Shown piece after piece: positions 41,504 through 49,378 of a stretch of 64,000 nt of DNA. Both the position numbers and the translations under genes were made by a program. The notes beneath the pieces are model-generated. The model did no database searches, was not told the DNA's origin, and saw only the letters and a program-made list of their open reading frames with translations. Positions within the stretch are counted from its first letter, which is position 1. Each line of letters opens with the position of its first letter. The DNA is from Blautia_A aquisgranensis (GTDB lineage Bacteria; Bacillota; Clostridia; Lachnospirales; Lachnospiraceae), in NCBI RefSeq assembly GCF_040096615.1, contig NZ_JBBMEJ010000003.1, positions 180,286-244,285 of the forward strand, written 5' to 3'.

Positions 41504-42571
41504 ATGAAAAGAAAGATGGTATCTGCAATTCTTTGCGCGTCAATGGTAGCTGGTATGGTAGTAGTTCCTGCAGCAACAGCACAGGCAGCAGACAAAAAAG
41601 TGATCGGTGTTACCATGCCGACCAAGGATCTCCAGAGATGGAACCAGGATGGCGAGAACATGAAGAAAGAGCTTGAGGCAGCCGGATATGAGGTTGATCT
41701 TCAGTACGCATCCAACGATGTAAGCACACAGGTTTCACAGCTTGAGAACCAGGTTGCAAACGGATGTGATCTTCTGGTTGTTGCATCCATCGATGGAAGC
41801 AGCCTTGGCGAGCCACTGAAACAGGCAAAGGAAAAAGGAATTCCGGTTATCTCCTATGACCGTCTTCTTATGAATTCTGATGCAGTTTCCTATTATGCAA
41901 CATTTGATAACTACAAAGTAGGTCAGAAACAGGGCGAATATCTGGTAGATGCACTGGATCTGGATAATGCAGACGGACCGTTCAACATCGAGCTGTTCAC
42001 AGGTGATCCTGGTGATAACAACTGTAACTTCTTCTTCGGCGGTGCAATGGATGTTCTTCAGAAATACATCGATGACGGAAAACTTGTAGTAAAATCCGGT
42101 CAGACAGAGTTTGAGCAGGTTGCTACAGCGAACTGGGACAGCGCAAAAGCTCAGGACAGAATGGATACCATCATCGCAGGTAATTACTCTGACGGAACAA
42201 ACCTTGACGCAGTTCTCTGCTCCAACGACTCTACAGCACTTGGTGTTGAGAATGCACTGGCAGCGTCCTACACAGGCGAGTATCCGATCATCACTGGTCA
42301 GGACTGTGATACACCGAACGTTAAGAACCTTGTAGCAGGAAAACAGGCAATGTCCGTATTCAAAGATACAAGAGCTCTTGCATCTGCAGTAGTAAAAATG
42401 GTTGACTCCATCATGAAAGGTGAGGAGCCGGAAGTTAATGATACTAAGTCCTATGACAATGGTACAGGCGTGATCCCGACATACCTTTGCGATCCGGTTG
42501 TAGTTACAACAGACAACTACAAAGAGATCCTTATCGATTCCGGATACTACACAGAGGATCAGATCAAATAA
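41504..42571 (+). CDS. chvE: multiple-monosaccharide ABC transporter substrate-binding protein
   Basis: A 355-residue exported binding protein of the ChvE family. The start at 41504 follows GGAGGG; the frame extends to 41366 but through promoter-like sequence. The signal peptide (MKRKMVSAILCASMVAGMVV, cleaved after TAQAA) is followed by KVIGVTMPTKDLQRWNQDGENM, VVASIDGSSLGEPLKQA and GQDCDTPNVKNLVAGKQAM. ChvE proteins bind arabinose, galactose, glucose or xylose. The gene precedes mmsA and mmsB, and codon use suggests high expression. Absence of a lipobox is notable for a Gram-positive binding protein. Confidence 0.9.
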   Translation: MKRKMVSAILCASMVAGMVVVPAATAQAADKKVIGVTMPTKDLQRWNQDGENMKKELEAAGYEVDLQYASNDVSTQVSQLENQVANGCDLLVVASIDGSSLGEPLKQAKEKGIPVISYDRLLMNSDAVSYYATFDNYKVGQKQGEYLVDALDLDNADGPFNIELFTGDPGDNNCNFFFGGAMDVLQKYIDDGKLVVKSGQTEFEQVATANWDSAKAQDRMDTIIAGNYSDGTNLDAVLCSNDSTALGVENALAASYTGEYPIITGQDCDTPNVKNLVAGKQAMSVFKDTRALASAVVKMVDSIMKGEEPEVNDTKSYDNGTGVIPTYLCDPVVVTTDNYKEILIDSGYYTEDQIK

Positions 42572-42587
42572 ATAAAATAAATTTTAA

Positions 42588-42616
42588 ATGCAGGTGGGAT
42601 CTATGCCCGCCTGCAT
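42588..42616 (+). other. intercistronic hairpin between chvE and mmsA
   Basis: ATGCAGGTGGG pairs with CCCGCCTGCAT at 10 of 11 positions around ATCTATG. No T-run follows. Hairpins of this kind protect the upstream binding-protein mRNA and lower expression of the transporter genes. Confidence 0.65.
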
Positions 42617-42644
42617 AAACAGTGGAAAGGGAGGGAAATTTAAA

Positions 42645-44183
42645 TTGGCTAAGATACTTCTGGAAATGAAAAATATCACCAAAACTTTCCCCGGTGTAAA
42701 AGCGCTGGACAACGTTAATCTCCAGGTCGAGGAAGGCGAGATTCACGCACTTGTAGGGGAGAACGGTGCCGGTAAATCTACATTAATGAATGTATTAAGT
42801 GGTATTTATCCCTACGGTTCATACGAGGGAAATATTATTTATAATGGTGAGATCTGTAAATTTAACACCATAAAGGACAGTGAACAGAAAGGTATTGTTA
42901 TCATTCATCAGGAGCTTGCGCTGATCCCGTATATGACCATCGGCGAAAACATGTACCTGGGTAATGAAAGAGGAAAAAGCTTTTCCATCAACTGGAACGA
43001 AACCTATGGAGAAGCGGATAAATATTTGAAAATAGTGGGGCTGGAGGAATCCTCCAGAACTTTGATCAAGGATATTGGTGTTGGTAAGCAGCAGCTGGTT
43101 GAGATCGCGAAGGCTCTTGCGAAAAATGCAAAGCTTCTGATTCTGGATGAGCCTACTGCATCACTGAACGAAGATGATTCCAAGGCTCTTCTGGATCTTC
43201 TTCTGAAATTTAAGAAGCAGGGAATGACGTCTATCATCATTTCCCATAAATTAAATGAGATCTCCTATGTGGCAGATAAGATCACGGTTATCCGTGACGG
43301 TTCCACGATCGAGACTCTGGATAAAAAGAAAGATGATTTCTCTGAGCAGAGGATTATTCAGGGAATGGTCGGACGTGAGATGACAGACCGTTTCCCGAAA
43401 CGCCCGGATGTGAAGATCGGGGATGTTTCCATGGAGGTTAAGAACTGGAATGTTTATCATCCGCTGTACACAGAGCGTAAGGTGGTAAACAACGTATCCT
43501 TCAAGGTACATAAAGGTGAGGTTGTTGGTATCTCAGGTCTTATGGGTGCCGGACGAACCGAACTGGCTATGAGTATTTTTGGCAAGAGCTATGGAACAAA
43601 GATCTCCGGACAGATTTTTATGAACGGAAAAGAAGTAAAGCTGAACACGGTTCAGGAGGCCATCGACAACAAGCTTGCCTATGTTACTGAGGACCGAAAG
43701 GGAAACGGACTGATCCTTTCCAAGTCCATCAAGATGAACACGACTCTTGCAAATATGTCCGGTATCAGCAACGGAAAAGTGATCGACACAGATAAAGAGT
43801 ATGCGGTTGCTGAGGAATACCGGAAGAAGCTGAAAACAAAATGTCCGACTGTTGAGCAGAATGTAGGTAACTTAAGTGGTGGTAACCAGCAGAAGGTTCT
43901 TCTTGCGAAGTGGATGTTTGCAGAACCGGATATTCTGATCCTGGATGAGCCTACAAGAGGTATCGATGTAGGTGCAAAATACGAGATCTACTGTATCATC
44001 AACGACCTGGTCGCAGCCGGAAAATCTGTGATCATGATCTCTTCGGAGCTTCCGGAAGTTCTTGGAATGTCAGACAGAATTTATATCATGAACGAGGGCA
44101 GATTTGTAGGTGAGGTGAGTGGCAAGGAGGCTACCTCCGAGCTGATCATGTCCAAGATCGTGAAGTCAGGTAAAGGAGAGTAA
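42645..44183 (+). CDS. mmsA: multiple-monosaccharide ABC transporter ATP-binding protein
   Basis: A 512-residue double ATPase of the sugar-import (RbsA/MglA/GguA) type. The start is taken as TTG at 42645 (translated MAKILLEMKNITKTFPG), because GGGAGGG lies seven bases before it and this is the usual family N-terminus; an ATG at 42588 lies in the intercistronic hairpin. The first cassette has GENGAGKST and LILDEPTASL, the second the degenerate GLMGAGRTE with LSGGNQQK and LILDEPTRGID. It works with mmsB and chvE. Confidence 0.93.
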   Translation: MAKILLEMKNITKTFPGVKALDNVNLQVEEGEIHALVGENGAGKSTLMNVLSGIYPYGSYEGNIIYNGEICKFNTIKDSEQKGIVIIHQELALIPYMTIGENMYLGNERGKSFSINWNETYGEADKYLKIVGLEESSRTLIKDIGVGKQQLVEIAKALAKNAKLLILDEPTASLNEDDSKALLDLLLKFKKQGMTSIIISHKLNEISYVADKITVIRDGSTIETLDKKKDDFSEQRIIQGMVGREMTDRFPKRPDVKIGDVSMEVKNWNVYHPLYTERKVVNNVSFKVHKGEVVGISGLMGAGRTELAMSIFGKSYGTKISGQIFMNGKEVKLNTVQEAIDNKLAYVTEDRKGNGLILSKSIKMNTTLANMSGISNGKVIDTDKEYAVAEEYRKKLKTKCPTVEQNVGNLSGGNQQKVLLAKWMFAEPDILILDEPTRGIDVGAKYEIYCIINDLVAAGKSVIMISSELPEVLGMSDRIYIMNEGRFVGEVSGKEATSELIMSKIVKSGKGE

Positions 44184-44187
44184 GAAG

Positions 44188-45363
44188 ATGGAGAAAAAGA
44201 TTAGTTTTTCAGAAATATTAAAGAAATATACCATGGTCATCGTCCTGGTATTTGTTGTGATCATGTTTTCTGTGAACACGAAGGGTGTTATGCTTCTTCC
44301 GCAGAACGTGAATAACCTGGTAGCGCAGAATGCGTATGTATTTATTCTTGCAACTGGTATGTTGTTCTGTATCCTGACCGGTGGTAACATCGACCTGTCT
44401 GTTGGTTCGGTTGTTTGTTTTGTTGCTGCTGTCGGTGGTAAGATGATGGTTCTTAACAGCATGAATCCGTATCTTACCATGATCGTAATGCTTCTTGTTG
44501 GTATTGCGATCGGTGCATGGCAGGGATTCTGGATCGCTTATGTAAGAATTCCTCCGTTTATCGTTACTCTGGCTGGTATGCTTGCTTTCCGTGGTCTTTC
44601 CAATGTTGTTCTGGAAGGCCAGACACTGGCTCCGATGCCTGATGGTTATCTGGCTCTGTTCAATAATTATATCCCGGATTTCCTTGGCGGCGGTGAAGGT
44701 TTTAACAGAACCTGTTTTGTTGTTGGTATTATTGTGTGCATCGTTTATGTTGTTGTTGTTATGAAGAATCGTGCGGATCGTGCGAAAAAGGGATATAGTG
44801 TTGAGGCTTTTGGTGGTGTTGCAGTGAAGATGGTTCTGATCTGTGTTGTTGTTCTGGCGTTTATGTTCAGACTTGCTCAGTATAAGGGTATTCCGAATTC
44901 TCTTCTCTGGGTTGCTGTGATCATTGCTATTTATACTTATATTGCTTCCAAGACTACTACTGGTCGTTATTTCTATGCAGTTGGTGGTAATGAGAAGGCT
45001 ACAAAGCTTTCTGGTATTGATACCAATAAAGTTTATTTCCTGGCTTACCTGAATATGGGTCTTCTGGCTGCTATTGCAGGTATGGTTACTATGGCGAGAC
45101 TGAATTCGTCTAACCCGCAGGCTGGTACGAACTTTGAGATGGATGCGATCGGTGCCTGCTTTATCGGTGGTGCTTCTGCTTATGGTGGTACTGGTACTGT
45201 TCCTGGTGTTATCATTGGTGCGCTGCTGATGGGTGTTCTGAACCTTGGTATGAGTATTATGGGTATTGACCAGAATATTCAGAAGGTTGTTAAGGGTATG
45301 GTTCTGCTGGCAGCGGTTATCTTTGATGTTGTTAGTAAGAGGAAGTCTTTTATTGTTAAGTAA
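44188..45363 (+). CDS. mmsB: multiple-monosaccharide ABC transporter permease
   Basis: A 391-residue membrane protein of the RbsC/XylH/GguB family with about ten helices. Family blocks include GGNIDLSVGSVVCFVAAVGG, PPFIVTLAGMLAFRGLSNVV and ACFIGGASAYGGTGTVPGVI. It begins four bases after mmsA. From about 44700 the codon choice changes visibly to GGT, GTT, GCT and CTG, giving strong G/T richness on this strand that continues into the region beyond. Confidence 0.93.
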   Translation: MEKKISFSEILKKYTMVIVLVFVVIMFSVNTKGVMLLPQNVNNLVAQNAYVFILATGMLFCILTGGNIDLSVGSVVCFVAAVGGKMMVLNSMNPYLTMIVMLLVGIAIGAWQGFWIAYVRIPPFIVTLAGMLAFRGLSNVVLEGQTLAPMPDGYLALFNNYIPDFLGGGEGFNRTCFVVGIIVCIVYVVVVMKNRADRAKKGYSVEAFGGVAVKMVLICVVVLAFMFRLAQYKGIPNSLLWVAVIIAIYTYIASKTTTGRYFYAVGGNEKATKLSGIDTNKVYFLAYLNMGLLAAIAGMVTMARLNSSNPQAGTNFEMDAIGACFIGGASAYGGTGTVPGVIIGALLMGVLNLGMSIMGIDQNIQKVVKGMVLLAAVIFDVVSKRKSFIVK

Positions 45364-45388
45364 GTGAGAGTGGGACGTGAAAAGGGAC

Positions 45389-45598
45389 GCCCGGGAGGGC
45401 AGTGTGTTTTCCTTGCTGTTTCGGAGCCCCGATAGTACTAAGGCCCCGGTGATTTGCTAAAACCATTCTCAAAATTCCGGAACTCGCGGCTTGGCCGCTC
45501 AGACAGCCGGAATTTTGAGAATAACGCAAATCCCCGGGGCCTAAGTACTGTCAGGGACTCCTGCAAAGGCTGCGGAGAAACACACTGTCCTCCCGGGC
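45389..45598. repeat. 210-bp imperfect palindrome
   Basis: The outer arms are 45389-45409 and 45578-45598 (20 of 21 match). The middle arms are 45434-45457 and 45526-45549 (22 of 24). The inner arms are 45465-45480 (ATTCTCAAAATTCCGG) and 45507-45522 (perfect). The apex is GCGGC-TTG-GCCGC. The whole segment would fold into one long rod as RNA or a cruciform as DNA. It encodes no plausible protein. Confidence 0.88.
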
Positions 45599-46011
45599 TG
45601 TGCTTTGGGCGTGGAAGGGATGGGGTGACGGGCTGTTGCCCTTCGGGCAAAGCGCCTGCGGAAATTCTGACGAAAGTGTGGTGGGCCATCGGGCGCTGCG
45701 CTGGATGGCTGCAAGGGCTGAGTTTGCGTTTGCCTGACGGAGGGGTGGTGAGCCGAGGCGCTGCGCTGTCGGCTTGTAGTGTGTGGTGAGGTGTTGTGCT
45801 GTTGGTTTGTGGATGTTGAGATGGTTTGCTGTTGGTTTGTGTGAGATTTTTTTGTCGAGTTTCTTGGTTTTGTGGGGGTTTTGCTTGTTTTTGGGGTGGG
45901 GTTATATTATAATGGGTGGTAGTTATTGAAGTTGTGGTTGCTGTTCATTGGTGGCATTCTGTGAAGTGTATTCGGAGTGGACAGTAACAATTTTTGTTTC
46001 GGGAGGCTGCG
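45599..46011. other. G/T-rich non-coding stretch before parA
   Basis: No gene is visible. It contains a TTGCCC-TTC-GGGCAA hairpin near 45646, a 12-base direct repeat GGCGCTGCGCTG (about 45690 and 45757), and GCTGTTGGTTTGTG twice near 45798 and 45829. The plus strand from 45790 to 45905 has almost no C. It ends with the parA promoter. Confidence 0.6.
45885..45913 (+). promoter_or_regulatory. promoter of the parA operon
   Basis: TTGTTT (45885-45890) and TATAAT (45908-45913) are 17 bases apart, giving a leader of about 90 bases before the parA start. Confidence 0.6.
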
Positions 46012-46803
46012 ATGGGGAATACGGTGACGATTTGTTTTGCGAATAATAAGGGCGGCAGCGGGAAGTCTACGAGCTGTTCTAATGTGGGGGCGGCTCTTGC
46101 CGGGATGGGTAAGAGGGTGCTTCTTGTGGATGGTGATATGCAGCTGAATCTTTCGCTTTCCTTTTTTGATGAGGAAGAGGTTCTTAAGATGGCTGCCAGT
46201 GAGAAGAATCTTTATTATGCGATCGGTCATCAGTCGGATCTGACGGATTTTATCGTGCATACGAAGTATGAGAATCTGGATCTGGTTCCGTCTTCTACTT
46301 TGATGAGTTCTGTGGAGTATGAGCTTTTTACGAAGTGGCAGAGGGAGTTTATCCTTCGTAAGTGCCTGCAGAAGGTGAAGGATTCCGGGGTTTATGATTT
46401 TATTCTGATCGATGCGCCGCCGACTCTTGGTGGCTGGGTGATGAATATTTTGTGTGCTTCGGATTTTGTTCTGGTTCCGGTGGAGGCGAGTCCCTGGGGG
46501 ATGTTTGGTCTTGCGAATATGTTTGATTTCCTCAATGAGGTCCGTGAGATCGCTCCGGCGCTTCAGGTTCTTGGAATCGTGGTGACGAAGGCGGATGCCC
46601 GGAAGAATTATTTTAAACAGACGATGGAGACTTTGAAGGAGATGGAGGGTATCTATCTGTTTGAGTCTTTTATCCGTGTGGACAGTTCTATTGAATGGTC
46701 ACAGGACAGCAGCGAGCCGGTTGTGGAATTTAAGAAGAGCAGCCGTAGCGCAAAAGAGTACAAAGCATTGGCAGAGGAGGTAATGAATCGTGTCAGTAGG
46801 TAA
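46012..46803 (+). CDS. ParA-family ATPase
   Basis: A 263-residue ParA/Soj/MinD-superfamily ATPase. The start at 46012 follows GGGAGG; an in-frame extension to 45994 lacks one. The deviant Walker A is NNKGGSGKSTS (residues 9-19), the second motif is IDAPPTLGGWVMN, and VPVEASPWGMFGLANMFDFL follows. Such proteins form nucleotide-dependent patches on nucleoid or membrane and position DNA or protein complexes. No ParB follows; instead a basic repeat protein overlaps its end. The chromosomal soj/spo0J pair is normally near oriC with other genes, so this is an orphan ParA. Confidence 0.9.
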   Translation: MGNTVTICFANNKGGSGKSTSCSNVGAALAGMGKRVLLVDGDMQLNLSLSFFDEEEVLKMAASEKNLYYAIGHQSDLTDFIVHTKYENLDLVPSSTLMSSVEYELFTKWQREFILRKCLQKVKDSGVYDFILIDAPPTLGGWVMNILCASDFVLVPVEASPWGMFGLANMFDFLNEVREIAPALQVLGIVVTKADARKNYFKQTMETLKEMEGIYLFESFIRVDSSIEWSQDSSEPVVEFKKSSRSAKEYKALAEEVMNRVSR

Positions 46804-47218
46804 AGCAAGTATCCAGAGAGCAGTGAATGCAGAGAAGACAGCAGAGAAAGTTACAGAGGTGAAAGTAGCTGTGAAACCGGCAGAAGTAAAGGCAGAGCCG
46901 GCCACAGAGAAAGCTCCGGCAGAGAAGAAGACTGCAGCGAAGACTTCTGCAAAGAAGACAACTGCAAAGGCTCCGGCAAAGAAAGCTGCAGCAACGAAGA
47001 CTACAGCGAAGAAGACCACTACAAGAAAGACTACCACAAGAAAAACAGCTGCAAAGAAAACAGCAGCAGCTGAAAGCACAGGAACCGTTGCCCAGAATGT
47101 TATCAGCGGAGGAAACGCCGACGAGCTTCAGGCAGTATTTCATACGCCAAAGAAAGAAGAAGCAGACAAAAATCAGCCGGTAGGACTGAAAGACGAGCTT
47201 CCGGTTTATCTGCTGTAA
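46790..47218 (+). CDS. Lys/Ala/Thr-rich basic repeat protein (histone H1-like)
   Basis: A 142-residue protein starting at a GTG that overlaps the parA end by 14 bases. Residues 1-45 are mixed charged; residues 46-92 are a low-complexity run of KKTTAKAPAKKAAATKT-type repeats plus two copies of TTRKT, as in the tails of histone H1-like and HU-like nucleoid proteins. The C-terminus is not repetitive (NADELQAVFHTPKKE, ending GLKDELPVYLL). It probably binds DNA non-specifically and may be the partner through which ParA acts; this is inference from the overlap. Confidence 0.78.
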   Translation: MSVGKASIQRAVNAEKTAEKVTEVKVAVKPAEVKAEPATEKAPAEKKTAAKTSAKKTTAKAPAKKAAATKTTAKKTTTRKTTTRKTAAKKTAAAESTGTVAQNVISGGNADELQAVFHTPKKEEADKNQPVGLKDELPVYLL

Positions 47219-47310
47219 TTATAATACAGAAGAAATATTCACAAAGTTCATTACAAAAAACTGCCGCAGACTCTGTGCTATAATTCAGACACAGCGTTTG
47301 CAGCAGTTTT

Positions 47311-49032
47311 TTACATATTGTAATATGCAGAATACAATCCACCTTTTTCCAGCAACTGTGCATGCGTACCGCGCTCCGCGATACCATCCTCAGTGATCAC
47401 AATGATCTCGTCTGCATCCCGGATCGTGGACAGGCGGTGAGCGATCGTGATCGTGGTACGGTTCTTAGAGAGCTCTTCCAGGCTCTTCTGGATCCAGCGT
47501 TCGCTTTCGTTGTCCAGGGCGCTGGTGGCTTCGTCAAGGATCAGGATTGGCGGATTTTTGAGGAAAACTCTGGCAATGGAGATTCGCTGTTTCTGGCCGC
47601 CGGAGAGGCGGGTTCCGCGTTCTCCCACATAAGTGTCGTAGCCGTCAGGCAGCTCCATGATGAAATCGTGGATGCTTGCACATTTTGCGGCCTTGATGAT
47701 TTCTTCATCTGTGGCATTTGGTTTTCCGTAGGCAATATTATCCTTGATGGTTCCGTCAAAAAGATAGACATCCTGCTGTACCATACCGATCTGGCTTCGG
47801 AGACTTTTTAAGGTCAGGTTCCGGATATCTTTTCCATCGATGGTGACGGCACCTTCCGTTACATCATAAAATCTGGGCAGAAGAGAGCAGATCGTGGTTT
47901 TTCCGCTTCCGGAAGGTCCAACCAGTGCGATGGATTTTCCGGCAGGGATATCGATGGAGATATCGGAAAGCACTGTAGTTTCATCATCACTGTAATGGAA
48001 GAAAACATGATCATAACGGACATGACCTTTCACATCAGTAAGTTCCACAGCATCCGGAGAATCCTTGATCTCGGATTCCGTTTCCATTACATCCAGGAAA
48101 CGTCGGAAGCCGGAAAGACCTTTCTGCATCATCTCCACAAGTTCCACCAGAATCTGGATCGGACTGATAAAGATTCCGATGTACAGCGCATACATGGCAA
48201 GGTCAGCAGTCTGCATCTCGCCCTGGGCGATCAGATAACCGCCGTAGACCAGTGTTACCAGATACATCATACCCTGGAAAAAAAGATTGGAGCTCATGAA
48301 GCCACCCATGCAGTGATAATTGTCTCTTTTAGAAACAAGAAAAGCTTCGTTGCTTTTTTTGAACTTGGCGCGCTCAATGTCCTCATTGGCAAAAGACTGC
48401 ACCACACGGATACCGGAAAGTGTATCCTGCAGACTTGCATTCACATCCCCGATCTTCCGACGGTTTTCCATGAAGGTTTCCTGCATTTTTGCGTTCTGGC
48501 GGAAAGAAAAAATAAACATTACGATCACCAGGATGATCAGTGGAAGTGCCAGCTTCTTATTGATAAAGAACAGGAAGATAAAAGCACCGATAATTTTTAC
48601 CAGGGAGATAAAAAGATTTTCGGGGCCATGATGTGCAAACTCGGAAATATCAAAAAGATCACTGACCAGCTTGCTCATCATCTGACCGGAATTGTTCTTA
48701 CTGTAATAGGAAAAAGACAATTCCTGGTAATGGTCAAAAAGCTCCCGGCGCATATCACGCTCCATCTGAGCACCCATCATATGTCCCTGATAGGTTACAT
48801 AATATTTGCAGAGACTCTGAACAATGTACATAACAAAAAGAGAAAGTGCGATCACAGGGAGAGCATGAAGAATGATACTTTTATCCTCTGTGAAGAGTGT
48901 TTTTGTCATAGTACGAAGGATCTGGGGATAGGCAAGATCCACCAGACTGATGATAGCCGCACAGATCAGGTCAATAAAAAAGACCGCTTTGTACGGGCCG
49001 TAGTAGCGGATGAATTTCTTAAGTGTATTCAT
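47311..49032 (-). CDS. ABC transporter, fused permease and ATPase (MsbA/BmrA type)
   Basis: A 573-residue half-transporter with six N-terminal helices (residues 1-310) and a C-terminal ATPase: Walker A GPSGSGKTT, Q-loop VQQDVYLF, signature LSGGQKQR, Walker B ILILDEATSALD and H-loop AHRLSTI. The ATG at 49032 follows GGAGGT; the frame runs further to 49104 without a site. It should work as a homodimeric lipid or drug exporter. It is convergent with the basic repeat protein gene. Confidence 0.92.
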   Translation of the reverse strand: MNTLKKFIRYYGPYKAVFFIDLICAAIISLVDLAYPQILRTMTKTLFTEDKSIILHALPVIALSLFVMYIVQSLCKYYVTYQGHMMGAQMERDMRRELFDHYQELSFSYYSKNNSGQMMSKLVSDLFDISEFAHHGPENLFISLVKIIGAFIFLFFINKKLALPLIILVIVMFIFSFRQNAKMQETFMENRRKIGDVNASLQDTLSGIRVVQSFANEDIERAKFKKSNEAFLVSKRDNYHCMGGFMSSNLFFQGMMYLVTLVYGGYLIAQGEMQTADLAMYALYIGIFISPIQILVELVEMMQKGLSGFRRFLDVMETESEIKDSPDAVELTDVKGHVRYDHVFFHYSDDETTVLSDISIDIPAGKSIALVGPSGSGKTTICSLLPRFYDVTEGAVTIDGKDIRNLTLKSLRSQIGMVQQDVYLFDGTIKDNIAYGKPNATDEEIIKAAKCASIHDFIMELPDGYDTYVGERGTRLSGGQKQRISIARVFLKNPPILILDEATSALDNESERWIQKSLEELSKNRTTITIAHRLSTIRDADEIIVITEDGIAERGTHAQLLEKGGLYSAYYNM

Positions 49033-49194
49033 CGGAAAAAGTACCTCCGTTTTTTGAAATATGTAGTGCATTATTAGTAACAGAGAAAGCTCTGACACTG
49101 ACACAGTATCTTCATCTTAACATAACAGAAAAGAAAGTCAAGGTAAGGAAAATACGCAGTTCGCTAAAACTAACATAAAAATTTAATTTTCACC

Positions 49195-49223
49195 TTGACA
49201 TATCCGAATAAACCTCGTATAGT
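49195..49223 (+). promoter_or_regulatory. promoter of the PTS gene
   Basis: A perfect TTGACA (49195-49200) and TATAGT (49218-49223) are separated by 17 bases, just upstream of the antitermination leader. Confidence 0.85.
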
Positions 49224-49236
49224 GTATTTCAGATTT

Positions 49237-49320
49237 GGTGTGTAACTGATAAGCAGGCATTAACCAGTCATAAATGTTATTATTTTTATTTGACGTTTAT
49301 GGGGGTTGGTGTCTTTTTTT
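49237..49320 (+). promoter_or_regulatory. LicT/BglG-type antiterminator target (RAT) and leader terminator
   Basis: The segment 49237-49265 (GGTGTGTAACTGATAAGCAG, then GCATTAACC) matches the ribonucleic antiterminator consensus of BglG/LicT regulators. It overlaps the first arm of a hairpin whose second arm (TTTATGGGGGTTGG) is followed by a seven-T run at 49314-49320. The regulator encoded at 51835 should bind here and allow transcription into the PTS gene. Confidence 0.82.
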
Positions 49321-49378
49321 GTTGCCCACTTGGAAAGACATGCTCTCCCGAAACGTCAGAGGAAAAGGAGAGAAAAAC

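Noticed and set aside
45454..45789. 111-codon open frame across the 210-bp palindrome
   Set aside because: Half of it is the palindrome itself, with no ribosome binding site and no protein-like composition.
46699..47143. Long open frames on the minus strand opposite the basic repeat protein
   Set aside because: They are mirror translations of the Lys/Ala/Thr repeats (runs of Val/Phe/Ala or Cys/Ser/Leu), have no ribosome binding site, and lie opposite a gene with overlap coupling.
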